A stretch of 64,000 nt of DNA from NCBI RefSeq assembly GCF_002487355.1, contig NZ_NTMG01000064.1:1-64000 (forward strand), read 5' to 3'. Origin of the DNA: Candidatus Methanoperedens sp. BLZ2. Lineage in GTDB: Archaea > Halobacteriota > Methanosarcinia > Methanosarcinales > Methanoperedenaceae. This document shows, piece after piece, positions 8,932 through 17,035 of this stretch. Position 1 is the stretch's first letter, and each line of letters begins with the position of its first letter. A model generated the notes under the pieces. That model was not told the DNA's origin, did not search any database, and saw only the letters and a list, made by a program, of their open reading frames with translations. Made by a program: the position numbers and the translations under genes.

Positions 8932-9686
8932 AATGGTATAAAAAGGACCAGCATTTCTTAATTGATGAACACGTCCTTGGCAGGATCACCGAGTACGGAA
9001 ATTTAAATAGTTTGGATACTGTTCTTGAAATAGGCGCGGGATTCGGTAACCTGACAGAAAAACTTGCACGCAAGGCAGGGAAAGTCATCGCGATTGAAGT
9101 TGATCCGGAACTCGCATCTTCCCTGAACAGGTTTGATAACGTTGAAGTTATTGTAGGGGATGCGATGAAACAGGATTTTCCCCATTTTAATAAAGTGATC
9201 TCTAATTTGCCTTATTCAATCTCATCACCTGTGACCTTCAAACTGCTGGAAAATAAATTCGATATGGGTATTCTTATGTATCAGCATGAATTTGCAGAAA
9301 GAATGGTTGCTATACCAGGCAGTAAGGATTATGGCCGGCTTTCGATAGCAGTCCAGTATCGGGCAAATGTTGAGATCATGGAAGTCGTGCCACGGCTGGC
9401 TTTCAGTGCTCCTCCTCAAGTCAATTCAGCGATTGTCAGGCTTGTACCGCAACCTCCCCCTTATGAAGTGAATGACGTGGATTTTTTCATGAAATTCGTA
9501 ACAGCAGCTTTTTCACAGAGACGAAAAAAACTTAAGAACGCCATATTAAATAATGCAGCATTTCTTGGGATCAGTGATAAAGCGCTGGAAAAACTGCCTC
9601 CTGATATGATTGACAGGAGGGCGGAAACCATTTCTCCGGAGGAACTGGCAAAACTATCTGACATTCTTTTTGAGGAGAAAATTTAA
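8928..9686 (+). CDS. ksgA: 16S rRNA dimethyladenosine transferase
   Basis: Dimethylates two adjacent adenosines near the 3' end of 16S rRNA (Dim1/RsmA family). The 252-aa protein has QHFLID at the start, SAM motif I VLEIGAGFGNLT (about 35-46), acidic EVD after motif I, and the target-adenine motif NLPYSIS (about 91-97). The AFSQRRKKLKNAI segment lies in the C-terminal helical domain. It starts inside the preceding gene's stop (ATGA overlap), the usual arrangement. Confidence 0.96.
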   Translation: MKWYKKDQHFLIDEHVLGRITEYGNLNSLDTVLEIGAGFGNLTEKLARKAGKVIAIEVDPELASSLNRFDNVEVIVGDAMKQDFPHFNKVISNLPYSISSPVTFKLLENKFDMGILMYQHEFAERMVAIPGSKDYGRLSIAVQYRANVEIMEVVPRLAFSAPPQVNSAIVRLVPQPPPYEVNDVDFFMKFVTAAFSQRRKKLKNAILNNAAFLGISDKALEKLPPDMIDRRAETISPEELAKLSDILFEEKI

Positions 9687-9738
9687 ATACCCTGTTTTCT
9701 TAGAAAAGGTAATTATTCATAAAAACGTGTGTAGGGCT

Positions 9739-10536
9739 ATGAAAATTGCTGTGGTCTTTGACAGTGCAGGAACACTGCTTCGCATGTACCGGGTGGCAAA
9801 GAACGTAAATACTGGCGCTATTCTAGATGAGGTCGTTTCAACAGAACTTGTTGGTAAAAAACCATATTGCGCGCTTCTTGTAATGCAGATCGATTCTAAC
9901 AGGCTCGAAAAATGCCCTCCAGGTATGCTGGTTTCCGATTTTATAGATAAATACAACATAGGCATCGATGTTGGCTGCTCAAGGGCCCAGGTGGATAGCG
10001 ATACGGCCTTATCGGTTGTGAAAAGCGATACAAAGGCAACAATGTCTGATCTTCAGGATGTGATGGCTGCTGTCAAACAAAGATGCAAGAATATTTTCTA
10101 TATGGGCGTTGGGCTCATAATCGATGTGGAAACAAGAAGCATCCAGTATGTCATCTGCACAGGTGGAAAAATCTACTCCAGCAGTTGTTCTGTGATACAG
10201 AACCTTACAGACCAGGGCATAGCCGTATATATAGCATCGGGTGACAGTATGCGAAACCTCCAGCCGCTTGCAAAAAACGTCTGTGTTCCTCTTGAATGCG
10301 TATATGAAATATCAACGCCAAAGAAAAAAGAGGGGATCGTGAAAAGATTGAAAGAACAATATGATAAAGTAGTAATGGTGGGGGATGGTATCAATGATAT
10401 CCTTGCATTTCGCGCTGCTGATCTAAGTGTGCTCTCTATACAGCAGACAGGGGAGTGTCCTCCTCTTCTTTGCGAGGAAGCGGATATTGTAATAAATGAT
10501 ATCAAGGAGATAATCGGGATAGTGGAAAAAATGTAG
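9739..10536 (+). CDS. Soluble P-type-ATPase-like HAD phosphatase
   Basis: A cytoplasmic haloacid-dehalogenase-fold protein of 265 aa with no transmembrane helix. Motif I is FDSAGTLL (Asp8); the second position is Ala, as the corresponding position in P-type ATPases (DKTGT) is also not acidic. The last motif is VGDGINDILAF. The middle carries a cap-like insertion with several cysteines. It resembles the 'soluble P-type ATPase' group of archaeal HAD proteins; substrate unknown. The ATG at 9739 is preferred over an upstream in-frame start because the extra 43 codons lie inside ksgA and carry no family sequence. It ends with TAG. Confidence 0.7.
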   Translation: MKIAVVFDSAGTLLRMYRVAKNVNTGAILDEVVSTELVGKKPYCALLVMQIDSNRLEKCPPGMLVSDFIDKYNIGIDVGCSRAQVDSDTALSVVKSDTKATMSDLQDVMAAVKQRCKNIFYMGVGLIIDVETRSIQYVICTGGKIYSSSCSVIQNLTDQGIAVYIASGDSMRNLQPLAKNVCVPLECVYEISTPKKKEGIVKRLKEQYDKVVMVGDGINDILAFRAADLSVLSIQQTGECPPLLCEEADIVINDIKEIIGIVEKM

Positions 10537-10590
10537 CATGTGAATTATCCAGACTTCATAATCACATAATCGTGTGGAAAAGCTATAACG

Positions 10591-10598
10591 TATATAAA
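10591..10598 (+). promoter_or_regulatory. TATA box of thiL (leaderless transcript)
   Basis: TATATAAA lies 23 bp ahead of the ATG at 10614. Transcription starting about 25 bp downstream of the box would begin on or beside the ATG, so the mRNA is probably leaderless. Confidence 0.5.
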
Positions 10599-10613
10599 CC
10601 AAATTATCACCAA

Positions 10614-11570
10614 ATGAAAATCCGTGAACTCAACGAGCGCGTCTTAATTGAACATATTACAGGATTACTCACAAAACCCGGAAAAAATACGGTGGTTGGC
10701 GCAGGTGATGATGATTGCGCTGTTCTCGATATAGGAGGAGACGATTATCTTCTTGCGACAACCGATATGCTTCATCGAAAGACGGATTTTCCACAGCAGA
10801 TGTCAGGCTGGCAGATAGGATGGATGTCGGTGGCTGTAAACCTGAGCGATCTTGCTTCAAAAGGAGCTAAGCCACTTGGGATTTTAATGGCTATTGGTGT
10901 TCCCCCCGATACAGAGCTTGATTTTTTTGATGATATCATAAAAGGTATGGATACTTGCGCGCGAAGTTTCGGTACACAGGTCATCGGAGGTGATATGGAT
11001 TCACATGAGGAATTAACGATGACAGGGACTGCGCTTGGACTTGTAAATAAAGACTTACTTATAAGAAGAAGCGGGGCAAATCCGGGAGACCTTGTATGCG
11101 TAACAGGAAATCTTGGTACTGCAGGAGCCGCACTGATTTTATTGAAAAAAAATATTAATGCAGGCCAGCAAATACTAAAATCCCTCTTTGAACCCATACC
11201 CAGAATAGATGAAGGCATGGCACTTACAAAAACACATGCTGTAACATCGATGATGGATATAAGCGATGGGCTTGCGTTATCAATTCATGATCTTGCAAAA
11301 GCAAGCGGCGTGGGGTTCAAAATATATGAAGATAAACTTCCGGTTCTCATGGATGTCAAAAAAAAATTAAAAGGCGATGAATTGTTTGAGGCTGTTGTTT
11401 TTACTGGCGGGGATTTTGAGTTATTATTCACAGTTCCGCCTGATAAGATCAATAAAGCCAGGAATGCCTGCTCATTTACCGTAATAGGGGAGGTCATAAA
11501 AGAAGGCATTTTCATTGAAAGATCAAATGGGATCGAACCACTTAAGGGGCGCGGGTTTGAGCACTTCTGA
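10614..11570 (+). CDS. thiL: Thiamine-monophosphate kinase
   Basis: Phosphorylates thiamine monophosphate to the active cofactor thiamine diphosphate. The 318-aa protein shows the ThiL/PurM-fold signatures: GAGDDDCAVLD with metal-binding Asp residues (about 27-37), TTDMLHRKTDFP, AVNLSDLASKGAKPLG, GGDMDS, TGNLGTAGAA, and MMDISDGLA with FTGGDFELLFTVP in the C-terminal half. ATG 10614 was chosen over a GTG at 10572 because the TATA box lies between them. The other thiamine gene, thiC, is 40 kb away on the other strand. Confidence 0.95.
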   Translation: MKIRELNERVLIEHITGLLTKPGKNTVVGAGDDDCAVLDIGGDDYLLATTDMLHRKTDFPQQMSGWQIGWMSVAVNLSDLASKGAKPLGILMAIGVPPDTELDFFDDIIKGMDTCARSFGTQVIGGDMDSHEELTMTGTALGLVNKDLLIRRSGANPGDLVCVTGNLGTAGAALILLKKNINAGQQILKSLFEPIPRIDEGMALTKTHAVTSMMDISDGLALSIHDLAKASGVGFKIYEDKLPVLMDVKKKLKGDELFEAVVFTGGDFELLFTVPPDKINKARNACSFTVIGEVIKEGIFIERSNGIEPLKGRGFEHF

Positions 11571-11690
11571 TATAACTCGTACCCGCTGATTTTCTTTTTT
11601 TATCGAAAAACTTTTCGATAATTATGAATCAAGAAACGGATAATTTTTATATTCCAAACCCACTTAGAGCCTTATTATAGAGATGAAAAA

Positions 11691-12536
11691 ATGCCATTTA
11701 AGATCTTAAAGAAACAGGAACTTGTTCCTGCGATCCATTTGATGGATATAAGCGCTCCCCGTATTGCCAGGAAAGCACAGCCCGGACAGTTCGTCATCCT
11801 GAGGATTGATGAGACAGGTGAAAGGATACCTCTTACGATCGCTGATTTTGACAGGAAAAAAGGAACTATTACGATGATCTTCCAGGCAATGGGAAAAACA
11901 ACCACACAATTGTCAACACTGAAAGAAGGTAATTATCTTCTGGATTTCATCGGGCCGCTGGGGAATCCGGCCCATATTGAAAATGAAGGAACAGTGATCC
12001 TCGTGGGCGGAGGCGTGGGTGTCGCACCTGTTTTCCCGCAGGCCAGGGCTTTTAAGGAAGCCGGGAATAAAGTAATCTCCATCATCGGCGCACGAAGTGC
12101 AAATCTCCTGTTATGGGAAGATAAAATGAGAGAGTTCAGCGATGAACTGTATATTACAACGGATGATGGTTCAAAAGGCCACCATGGTTTTGTGACTGAT
12201 ATTGTTAAAAAAATACTTGAAAGTGGAACAAAAGTGGATAGGGTGATCGCCATAGGTCCGCCAGTAATGATGCGGGCTGTGGCTGGTGTTACAAAGCCAT
12301 TTAATGTTAAGACAATAGTCAGTCTTAATTCAATAATGGTGGATGGGACAGGTATGTGCGGCGCCTGCAGGGTGCTTGTCGGCAATGAAACCAGGTTTGC
12401 ATGCGTGGACGGGCCGGAATTTGATGCGCATCTTGTGGATTTCACGTTACTCATGAACAGGCTTGCTATCTACCAGCCTGAGGAAAAGATTGCATTTGAG
12501 AAATATAAATGTGAGAGGGAGGGATGCAAATGTTAG
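11691..12536 (+). CDS. NfnA/SudB-type FAD and [2Fe-2S] electron-transfer subunit
   Basis: Ferredoxin-NADP reductase-like flavoprotein of 281 aa that pairs with the downstream GltD-like subunit. FAD-binding signature RIPLTIAD (about 43), NAD(P)-binding GGGVGVAPVFPQA (about 105), and C-terminal cysteine cluster DGTGMCGACRV with FACVDGPEFDAH (about 222-245) for a [2Fe-2S] centre. This is the build of NfnA (NADH-dependent ferredoxin:NADP oxidoreductase), of sulfide dehydrogenase subunit SudB, and more distantly of PyrK. The downstream gene overlaps by 13 nt, indicating a complex. Whether it is Nfn or Sud cannot be read from sequence alone. Confidence 0.85.
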   Translation: MPFKILKKQELVPAIHLMDISAPRIARKAQPGQFVILRIDETGERIPLTIADFDRKKGTITMIFQAMGKTTTQLSTLKEGNYLLDFIGPLGNPAHIENEGTVILVGGGVGVAPVFPQARAFKEAGNKVISIIGARSANLLLWEDKMREFSDELYITTDDGSKGHHGFVTDIVKKILESGTKVDRVIAIGPPVMMRAVAGVTKPFNVKTIVSLNSIMVDGTGMCGACRVLVGNETRFACVDGPEFDAHLVDFTLLMNRLAIYQPEEKIAFEKYKCEREGCKC

Positions 12537-13903
12537 ATCGCCAGGAGATGCCAGAGCAGGACCCGAAAGTCCGCCGCTCTAATTTCAATGAAGTTGCATT
12601 GGGTTTTACCAGGGAGCAGGCAATAGAAGAAGCAAAAAGATGCCTCCAGTGCAAAAAACCAAAATGCATCGAGGGCTGTCCCGTTGAAGTCAGGATACCT
12701 GATTTTGTCAAGTATGTATCAATAGGTGATTTTGACAGCGCGATAAAAGAGATTAAAAGCGTGAACGCACTTCCTGCGATCTGCGGGCGTGTATGCCCCC
12801 AGGAAAGCCAGTGCGAAGCATTATGTATTCTTGGCAAGAAGGGAGGACCGGTATCTATAGGCAGGCTTGAACGCTTTGTCTCGGATTATGAGCGTAAATT
12901 GAAAGCGGAAATACCCAAAAAGCCAGAGCCAACAGGAAAGAAAGTCGCGGTCGTTGGTTCAGGGCCTGCCGGACTAACAGCAGCCGCAGACCTTGCAAGA
13001 GTGGGTCATTCGGTTACGATCTTTGAGGCGCTCCACGCTGCAGGAGGTGTTCTCACATACGGGATCCCGGAATTCCGGCTTCCGAAAGATATCGTTCGCG
13101 CCGAGGTGGAGTATGTCCAAAAACTCGGAGTTACGCTTCTTCTTGATTCTGTGATCGGGAAAATTGATACTGTCGATGAATTACTCTCTGATTTTGACGC
13201 CGTGTTCCTCGGAACTGGCGCAGGATTGCCAGTGTTCCTTAATATTGACGGAGAGAACTTGAATGGCGTTTATTCGGCCAACGAATTCCTGACGCGTGTA
13301 AACCTGATGAAATCCTACAAATTCCCGGATTACGATACACCGATCAAGAAAGGCAAACATGTGGTTGTCGTAGGCGGGGGCAATGTGGCAATGGACTCAG
13401 CCAGGTGCGCCCTGCGGCTCGGGGCTTTGGAGGTCACGATTGTTTACAGGCGGGGAGAAGAAGAAATGCCGGCGCGGGCCGAGGAAATTGAGCATGCAAA
13501 AGAAGAAGGCATCAAATTCAGGCTCCTCACAAATCCAGTGCGACTCAATGGCGATGCCAAAAACTGGGTCACTGATATTGAATGCATCAATATGTACCTG
13601 TGCGAGCCTGATGAGTCGGGAAGATGTAAACCAATGCCTCTTGCAGGGTCGGAACATAAAATCGAGGCGGATGTTGTAATAATCGCTATCGGGACATCCC
13701 CGAATCCTCTTGTGCCGCGGACCACGAAAGGGCTTGAGATGTCAAAGCACGGGACGATCATCGCAAAAGAAAACGGCGCGACCACAAAAGAAGGAGTTTT
13801 CGCAGGAGGCGACGCAGTTACAGGCGCAGCAACTGTGATAAGCGCAATGGGCGCGGGTAAGATTGCAGCAAGGGCGATTGATGAGTATTTGAAGGGGAAA
13901 TAA
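12524..13903 (+). CDS. NfnB/SudA/GltD-like FAD-dependent NAD(P) oxidoreductase subunit
   Basis: The 459-aa partner of the preceding subunit. The N-terminal part has two clusters of cysteines (CLQCKKPKCIEGCPVEV near 39 and CGRVCPQESQCEALC near 87) that bind [4Fe-4S] centres. Then come the first dinucleotide fold VVGSGPAGLTAAADLA (about 145), the second VVVGGGNVAMDSARCA (about 285), and the C-terminal FAD motif VFAGGDAVTGAATV (about 425). The length and absence of a large glutamate synthase domain fit Nfn large subunit/SudA or 'homotetrameric' glutamate synthase. With the small subunit next door, electron bifurcation between ferredoxin, NADH and NADPH is the most attractive role; this is inference. 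Confidence 0.87.
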   Translation: MQMLDRQEMPEQDPKVRRSNFNEVALGFTREQAIEEAKRCLQCKKPKCIEGCPVEVRIPDFVKYVSIGDFDSAIKEIKSVNALPAICGRVCPQESQCEALCILGKKGGPVSIGRLERFVSDYERKLKAEIPKKPEPTGKKVAVVGSGPAGLTAAADLARVGHSVTIFEALHAAGGVLTYGIPEFRLPKDIVRAEVEYVQKLGVTLLLDSVIGKIDTVDELLSDFDAVFLGTGAGLPVFLNIDGENLNGVYSANEFLTRVNLMKSYKFPDYDTPIKKGKHVVVVGGGNVAMDSARCALRLGALEVTIVYRRGEEEMPARAEEIEHAKEEGIKFRLLTNPVRLNGDAKNWVTDIECINMYLCEPDESGRCKPMPLAGSEHKIEADVVIIAIGTSPNPLVPRTTKGLEMSKHGTIIAKENGATTKEGVFAGGDAVTGAATVISAMGAGKIAARAIDEYLKGK

Positions 13904-13913
13904 TTTCAGGACT

Positions 13914-14705
13914 TTAAATGAAATCTTTTGATTCTAATAATTCAAAGTGTTTAGACCAAGATCCTTTCATAAAATGCTTTGCCCTTTCAAACAGGATATT
14001 TTCGTGATTTTTTGATGGGATCACGAAAAAAATTCTACTTGTTCCTCGATGATAGTGCAGAGCAAATGCACCGTTGCAGCCCTTGAAATGTTCATTTATT
14101 TGAAAAAAATGTAATTTGAATTGCCTTTCTGCAGGAGTATGTTGACGTTGTTGATAAATAACCAGACTTTGACCTCTTTCATAATAAGGCGTAAGTTCAT
14201 CAAAGAAGGCATATTTTGGGCCTCGATTATTATGACGCTTTACACTCCGAACCTTAAGTCCATTATCAGGATCTATGAAGATAATTCTGCAATCAACTGT
14301 TGCATCAAAAGCTCCTTGTATCCATTTCCTTCGATGTTCAATCCGCAGTTTGCGCGCTTTTGGGCTATTAGAAGGCATGCCTTCAAAATTAAGGAATTCT
14401 TCGCAAAAAATAGTGCTTATAGGTAGAATTCCACCCTCACGGATATACGATATATCTCTTCCCTTATCATGACAAATATTTGCGAGTCCATCATACAATT
14501 GAGGATCACAATTTCTAAAGTTTTCATTTTCCGAAGATTGTTCGAGATATTTTATATGCTTTCCATCATTATTGTTTTCATTTGGTACGAGATACCAAAT
14601 TACACCAAGTGAAAGATGGAAATTATCAAATTCAGATATGCACAACGAATTTAGTAATCCATATTTTCCAAAGTCCCCTATATCACAAACATATTGATTT
14701 TGCAT
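13914..14705 (-). CDS. Unrecognised 263-aa protein (VGDFGKYGLL-type N-terminus)
   Basis: I do not know its function. It starts YVCDIGDFGKYGLLNSL and has GVIWYLVPNENN, then a stretch with RIIFIDPDNGLKV (about 150), FFDELTPYYERG and LVIYQQ, and a late FALHYHRGTSRIFFVIP. The order of short hydrophobic strands ending in acidic/aromatic motifs is compatible with a Rossmann-like or methyltransferase-like fold, and I have seen the same N-terminal phrase in uncharacterised genes scattered among accessory regions. It is transcribed toward the convergent Nfn pair and lies just downstream of a DUF4258/DUF2283 pair, so this 1.3-kb patch looks acquired. Confidence 0.6.
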   Translation of the reverse strand: MQNQYVCDIGDFGKYGLLNSLCISEFDNFHLSLGVIWYLVPNENNNDGKHIKYLEQSSENENFRNCDPQLYDGLANICHDKGRDISYIREGGILPISTIFCEEFLNFEGMPSNSPKARKLRIEHRRKWIQGAFDATVDCRIIFIDPDNGLKVRSVKRHNNRGPKYAFFDELTPYYERGQSLVIYQQRQHTPAERQFKLHFFQINEHFKGCNGAFALHYHRGTSRIFFVIPSKNHENILFERAKHFMKGSWSKHFELLESKDFI

Positions 14706-14729
14706 TTATTAAAATCCTGACAATTGTAC

Positions 14730-14948
14730 TTATGCTGGAACCCCTTCAACTGGCATATCGATGTTAATTTTACCAAGAGAAGCAATAGACATTCTTTCCG
14801 ATACTCCGACGATTTCGATTCCGAATATTCTACCTTTATCGTCAAGATCTACCATGATGCCTTCTTCAATTTTCTTTGTCTTTTGAACCTTGCCCTGCTG
14901 GAATTGGATATATAAGCAATCGGCATCTTTATCATACGTTATATTCAT
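14730..14948 (-). CDS. DUF2283 family small protein (putative antitoxin)
   Basis: A 72-aa protein of the DUF2283 family: start MNITYDKDADCLYIQF, then VQKTKKIEEGIMVDLDD and IFGIEIVGVSER. The ATG at 14948 overlaps the stop of the DUF4258 gene (ATGA), so the two are translationally coupled. Such DUF4258-DUF2283 pairs have been proposed as toxin-antitoxin modules by comparative genomics; this half would be the antitoxin. Function here is inferred. Confidence 0.8.
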   Translation of the reverse strand: MNITYDKDADCLYIQFQQGKVQKTKKIEEGIMVDLDDKGRIFGIEIVGVSERMSIASLGKINIDMPVEGVPA

Positions 14949-15160
14949 GTTTCCTCTAACCAATAAACGGTTATTACTATAATATCATCTTCCTTTATAT
15001 ATACTACTTCGAGAGTTTTATCGCCTATTATTTTTCTTGCCAATCTACGCTTTCCAAAGCTCTCATTGGCTTCATCAGGGTTCAGGATGGCAGAAGCTAC
15101 AATATTTTCATCTATTCCTCTTTGCTGCATCCTGGAAAGGGCATGCTTAGTGATTATCAT
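14945..15160 (-). CDS. DUF4258 family small protein (putative toxin)
   Basis: A 71-aa basic protein with the DUF4258 layout: N-terminal KHALSRMQQRGIDENIV (the H-A-x-x-R-M-x-x-R-G-I pattern), central RRLARKII, and C-terminal VVYIKEDDIIVITVY. It resembles BrnT/RelE-like small ribonuclease toxins in size and strand order, with the conserved His/Arg pairs as candidate catalytic residues. It is the first gene of a two-gene unit with the DUF2283 partner. Confidence 0.8.
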   Translation of the reverse strand: MIITKHALSRMQQRGIDENIVASAILNPDEANESFGKRRLARKIIGDKTLEVVYIKEDDIIVITVYWLEET

Positions 15161-15313
15161 GTTGATTTAATTTTAATTTTTTTAGGTTTATTCTCAACTG
15201 CCCTTTAAATAACTTTGTTACAAATCTTCCAAATCCATATACATATGCATAGAATTCAGATTCAGGAATAGATATTCCCATCGCAAGCCTAATATCACAT
15301 TCAGGAAATACAG

Positions 15314-16006
15314 ATGAGCATGAAATATCCACCCACAAACCTTATTCAGGCATTCGGTCTTGCGGATGCATGGGCGCAGGCTGTGAATTTTGTCATGAAA
15401 AACGGCATGGAAATAAAAACGGAGTATGGCCCCATGTCAAAGGATATCTGTTCGGTCATTGAAATTCGCGAGCCTTTTGCAGAACCCATGCTGCATCCGC
15501 AGTTCCCTACAAAGGAATTGCATGTGAAGGAGTATCTGCGGCAGTGGGAAAGGGATTATGACTGGAAAAAACAGGGTTTTGAGTATAATTACATGGACAG
15601 GCTCATAAATTATCCCTCGCGAGGTAAGGATGTTGACCAGCTAAAAGCAATAAAAGATCTTTTGCCAAAGGGTGTTTCAAGAAGGCGGCAGGCAATCACA
15701 TGGATACCGGAGCGCGACCTTTTTGTTCCGGAAGACCAGCCCTGCCTGCAAAGAATCTGGGTAAGGGCAATTGGCGAGGGGAATGCGGAAATGCACTGCA
15801 TGTGGCGCTCGCGGGACCTTTTTGCAGCCTGGAACAGCAATATGGTAGGTCTTGTTACAATGATCAGAAGGGAAGTCCTGGAGCCCAATAATCTCAAACT
15901 CGTCAAGGTCGTGGATTTCTGTAACTCACTGCATATTTATGAAGCGGACTGGGAAGCTGCATCGAAAGTAAAACCATTGCCAAAGAGCCCGCAGATGATG
16001 AGGTAA
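15314..16006 (+). CDS. thyA: Archaeal thymidylate synthase
   Basis: Makes dTMP from dUMP using a reduced folate/pterin. The 230-aa protein is the shorter archaeal form. The active-site cysteine lies in QPCLQRIWVR (about residue 140), followed by the dUMP phosphate/base-binding HCMWRSRDLFAAWNSNMVGL block. ThyX-type RHR motifs are absent. It starts ATG 15314 with no clear operon partner. Confidence 0.85.
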   Translation: MSMKYPPTNLIQAFGLADAWAQAVNFVMKNGMEIKTEYGPMSKDICSVIEIREPFAEPMLHPQFPTKELHVKEYLRQWERDYDWKKQGFEYNYMDRLINYPSRGKDVDQLKAIKDLLPKGVSRRRQAITWIPERDLFVPEDQPCLQRIWVRAIGEGNAEMHCMWRSRDLFAAWNSNMVGLVTMIRREVLEPNNLKLVKVVDFCNSLHIYEADWEAASKVKPLPKSPQMMR

Positions 16007-16135
16007 TTATTTCTCGTACTCTTTCTTGAACTTTGAGATATGGCAGGGAGTATTAAATGTTATCCTCCTCATGCCCGGGAGCTATATGCACAAGCTTGAA
16101 AGAATGCTGTGAGGGTTAACATTTTGCTCATGAGG

Positions 16136-16855
16136 TTATACGTATTTCCGGACAACAGGCAGGAATTCAGAGGAAATATAGTGTTTTAGGGTAGTGCTTG
16201 CATACTCTGATTTTACAATTCCGTTTTTTATCATTGTTTTCATATGAGAAGCTACGGTAGATCGGTTGATTCCTATAGCAATGGCAATTTCTCCGTATGA
16301 TAATCCAGGATTTTTAAGAAGGGTTACTAAGATCTTCCCTGGCGTGTTTTCTCTCAGGGCAGATAGCACCGCCTGTTCCGAACTGGAGAAGGCTGAGTTA
16401 TTTAAAAAATATCGTTTGTATGTTTTATTTTGAAGGCTGGTTATCAGCCCGGCCATTTCCAATTTTTTTAAATGGTACTCAGCAGTGCCTTTATTGATTT
16501 TCAATTCTGAAATAAGCTCCCTGAAATAGATACCAGGGTTTTCCTTGATAAAGGTATACATACTCAACCGATTCTTGTTATCCAGTGCATTAGACCTTAA
16601 TATTCTTTTGAATCCCCCCAGGATAAGAGGAATTATCTTGAATGAACCCAGAAAAGCGAATATTAATCCTGAAAGCCAGGCGATTTGAATCCACAGGGGA
16701 AGGTCCCAGAAGGTGACGGTTGCATCAGCGCCGCTGGAGTCTGTCAGCCCATCCTGTAGTGCATGTGGCTCAACCGTATAGCCGCCGGTATCGGCGATAG
16801 CAACATGGTTAAAAGCCAGAAATAATATCAGTATTAAAGCTGTCCATTGTTTCAT
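16136..16855 (-). CDS. Membrane-anchored regulator with two winged-helix domains
   Basis: Predicted transcription regulator held in the membrane. The 239-aa protein has a signal-like first helix (MKQWTALILILFLAF), a short extracellular loop, and a second helix (about 50-72, WIQIAWLSGLIFAFLGSF). Two cytoplasmic winged-helix domains follow: NPGIYFRELISELKINKGTAEYHLKKLE (about 108-136) and NPGLSYGEIAIAIGINRSTVASHMKTMI (about 185-213). This architecture, with a sensor part outside and DNA-binding domains inside, is known in methanogens. It diverges from a run of exported-protein genes; its ATG lies only six bases from a promoter motif that recurs twice downstream. Confidence 0.8.
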   Translation of the reverse strand: MKQWTALILILFLAFNHVAIADTGGYTVEPHALQDGLTDSSGADATVTFWDLPLWIQIAWLSGLIFAFLGSFKIIPLILGGFKRILRSNALDNKNRLSMYTFIKENPGIYFRELISELKINKGTAEYHLKKLEMAGLITSLQNKTYKRYFLNNSAFSSSEQAVLSALRENTPGKILVTLLKNPGLSYGEIAIAIGINRSTVASHMKTMIKNGIVKSEYASTTLKHYISSEFLPVVRKYV

Positions 16856-16860
16856 ATCAG

Positions 16861-16896
16861 GATTTGCAGGGGATTGTCACAGAAAATATATAAAGT
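16861..16896 (+). promoter_or_regulatory. Recurrent promoter motif, copy 1
   Basis: Contains GGATTGTCACAGAAAATATA (16871-16890) followed by TAA. The AAAATATATAA part is a BRE/TATA element on the plus strand, and TTGTCACAG sits just upstream of it as a likely operator or activator site. The full 36-bp block recurs at 27929-27964 with very few differences. It lies between the divergent winged-helix gene and the DUF4367-repeat gene. Confidence 0.65.
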
Positions 16897-17035
16897 TAAT
16901 GCAATAATCATTATCCTGAAACGCTGGTTTCAATTATATGCAACGTCTCGAATGTAGTCATGCATAAAATGTATCTATTGTTTCACCCGTAGGAAAACTC
17001 AGGCGCAAATGCGCTATAAATATACAGGTGATAAA

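Noticed and set aside
15147-15338. A 63-codon minus-strand frame between the DUF4258 gene and thyA
   Set aside because: It overlaps both genes, has no ribosome site and no protein-like composition; I treat 15161-15313 as non-coding.
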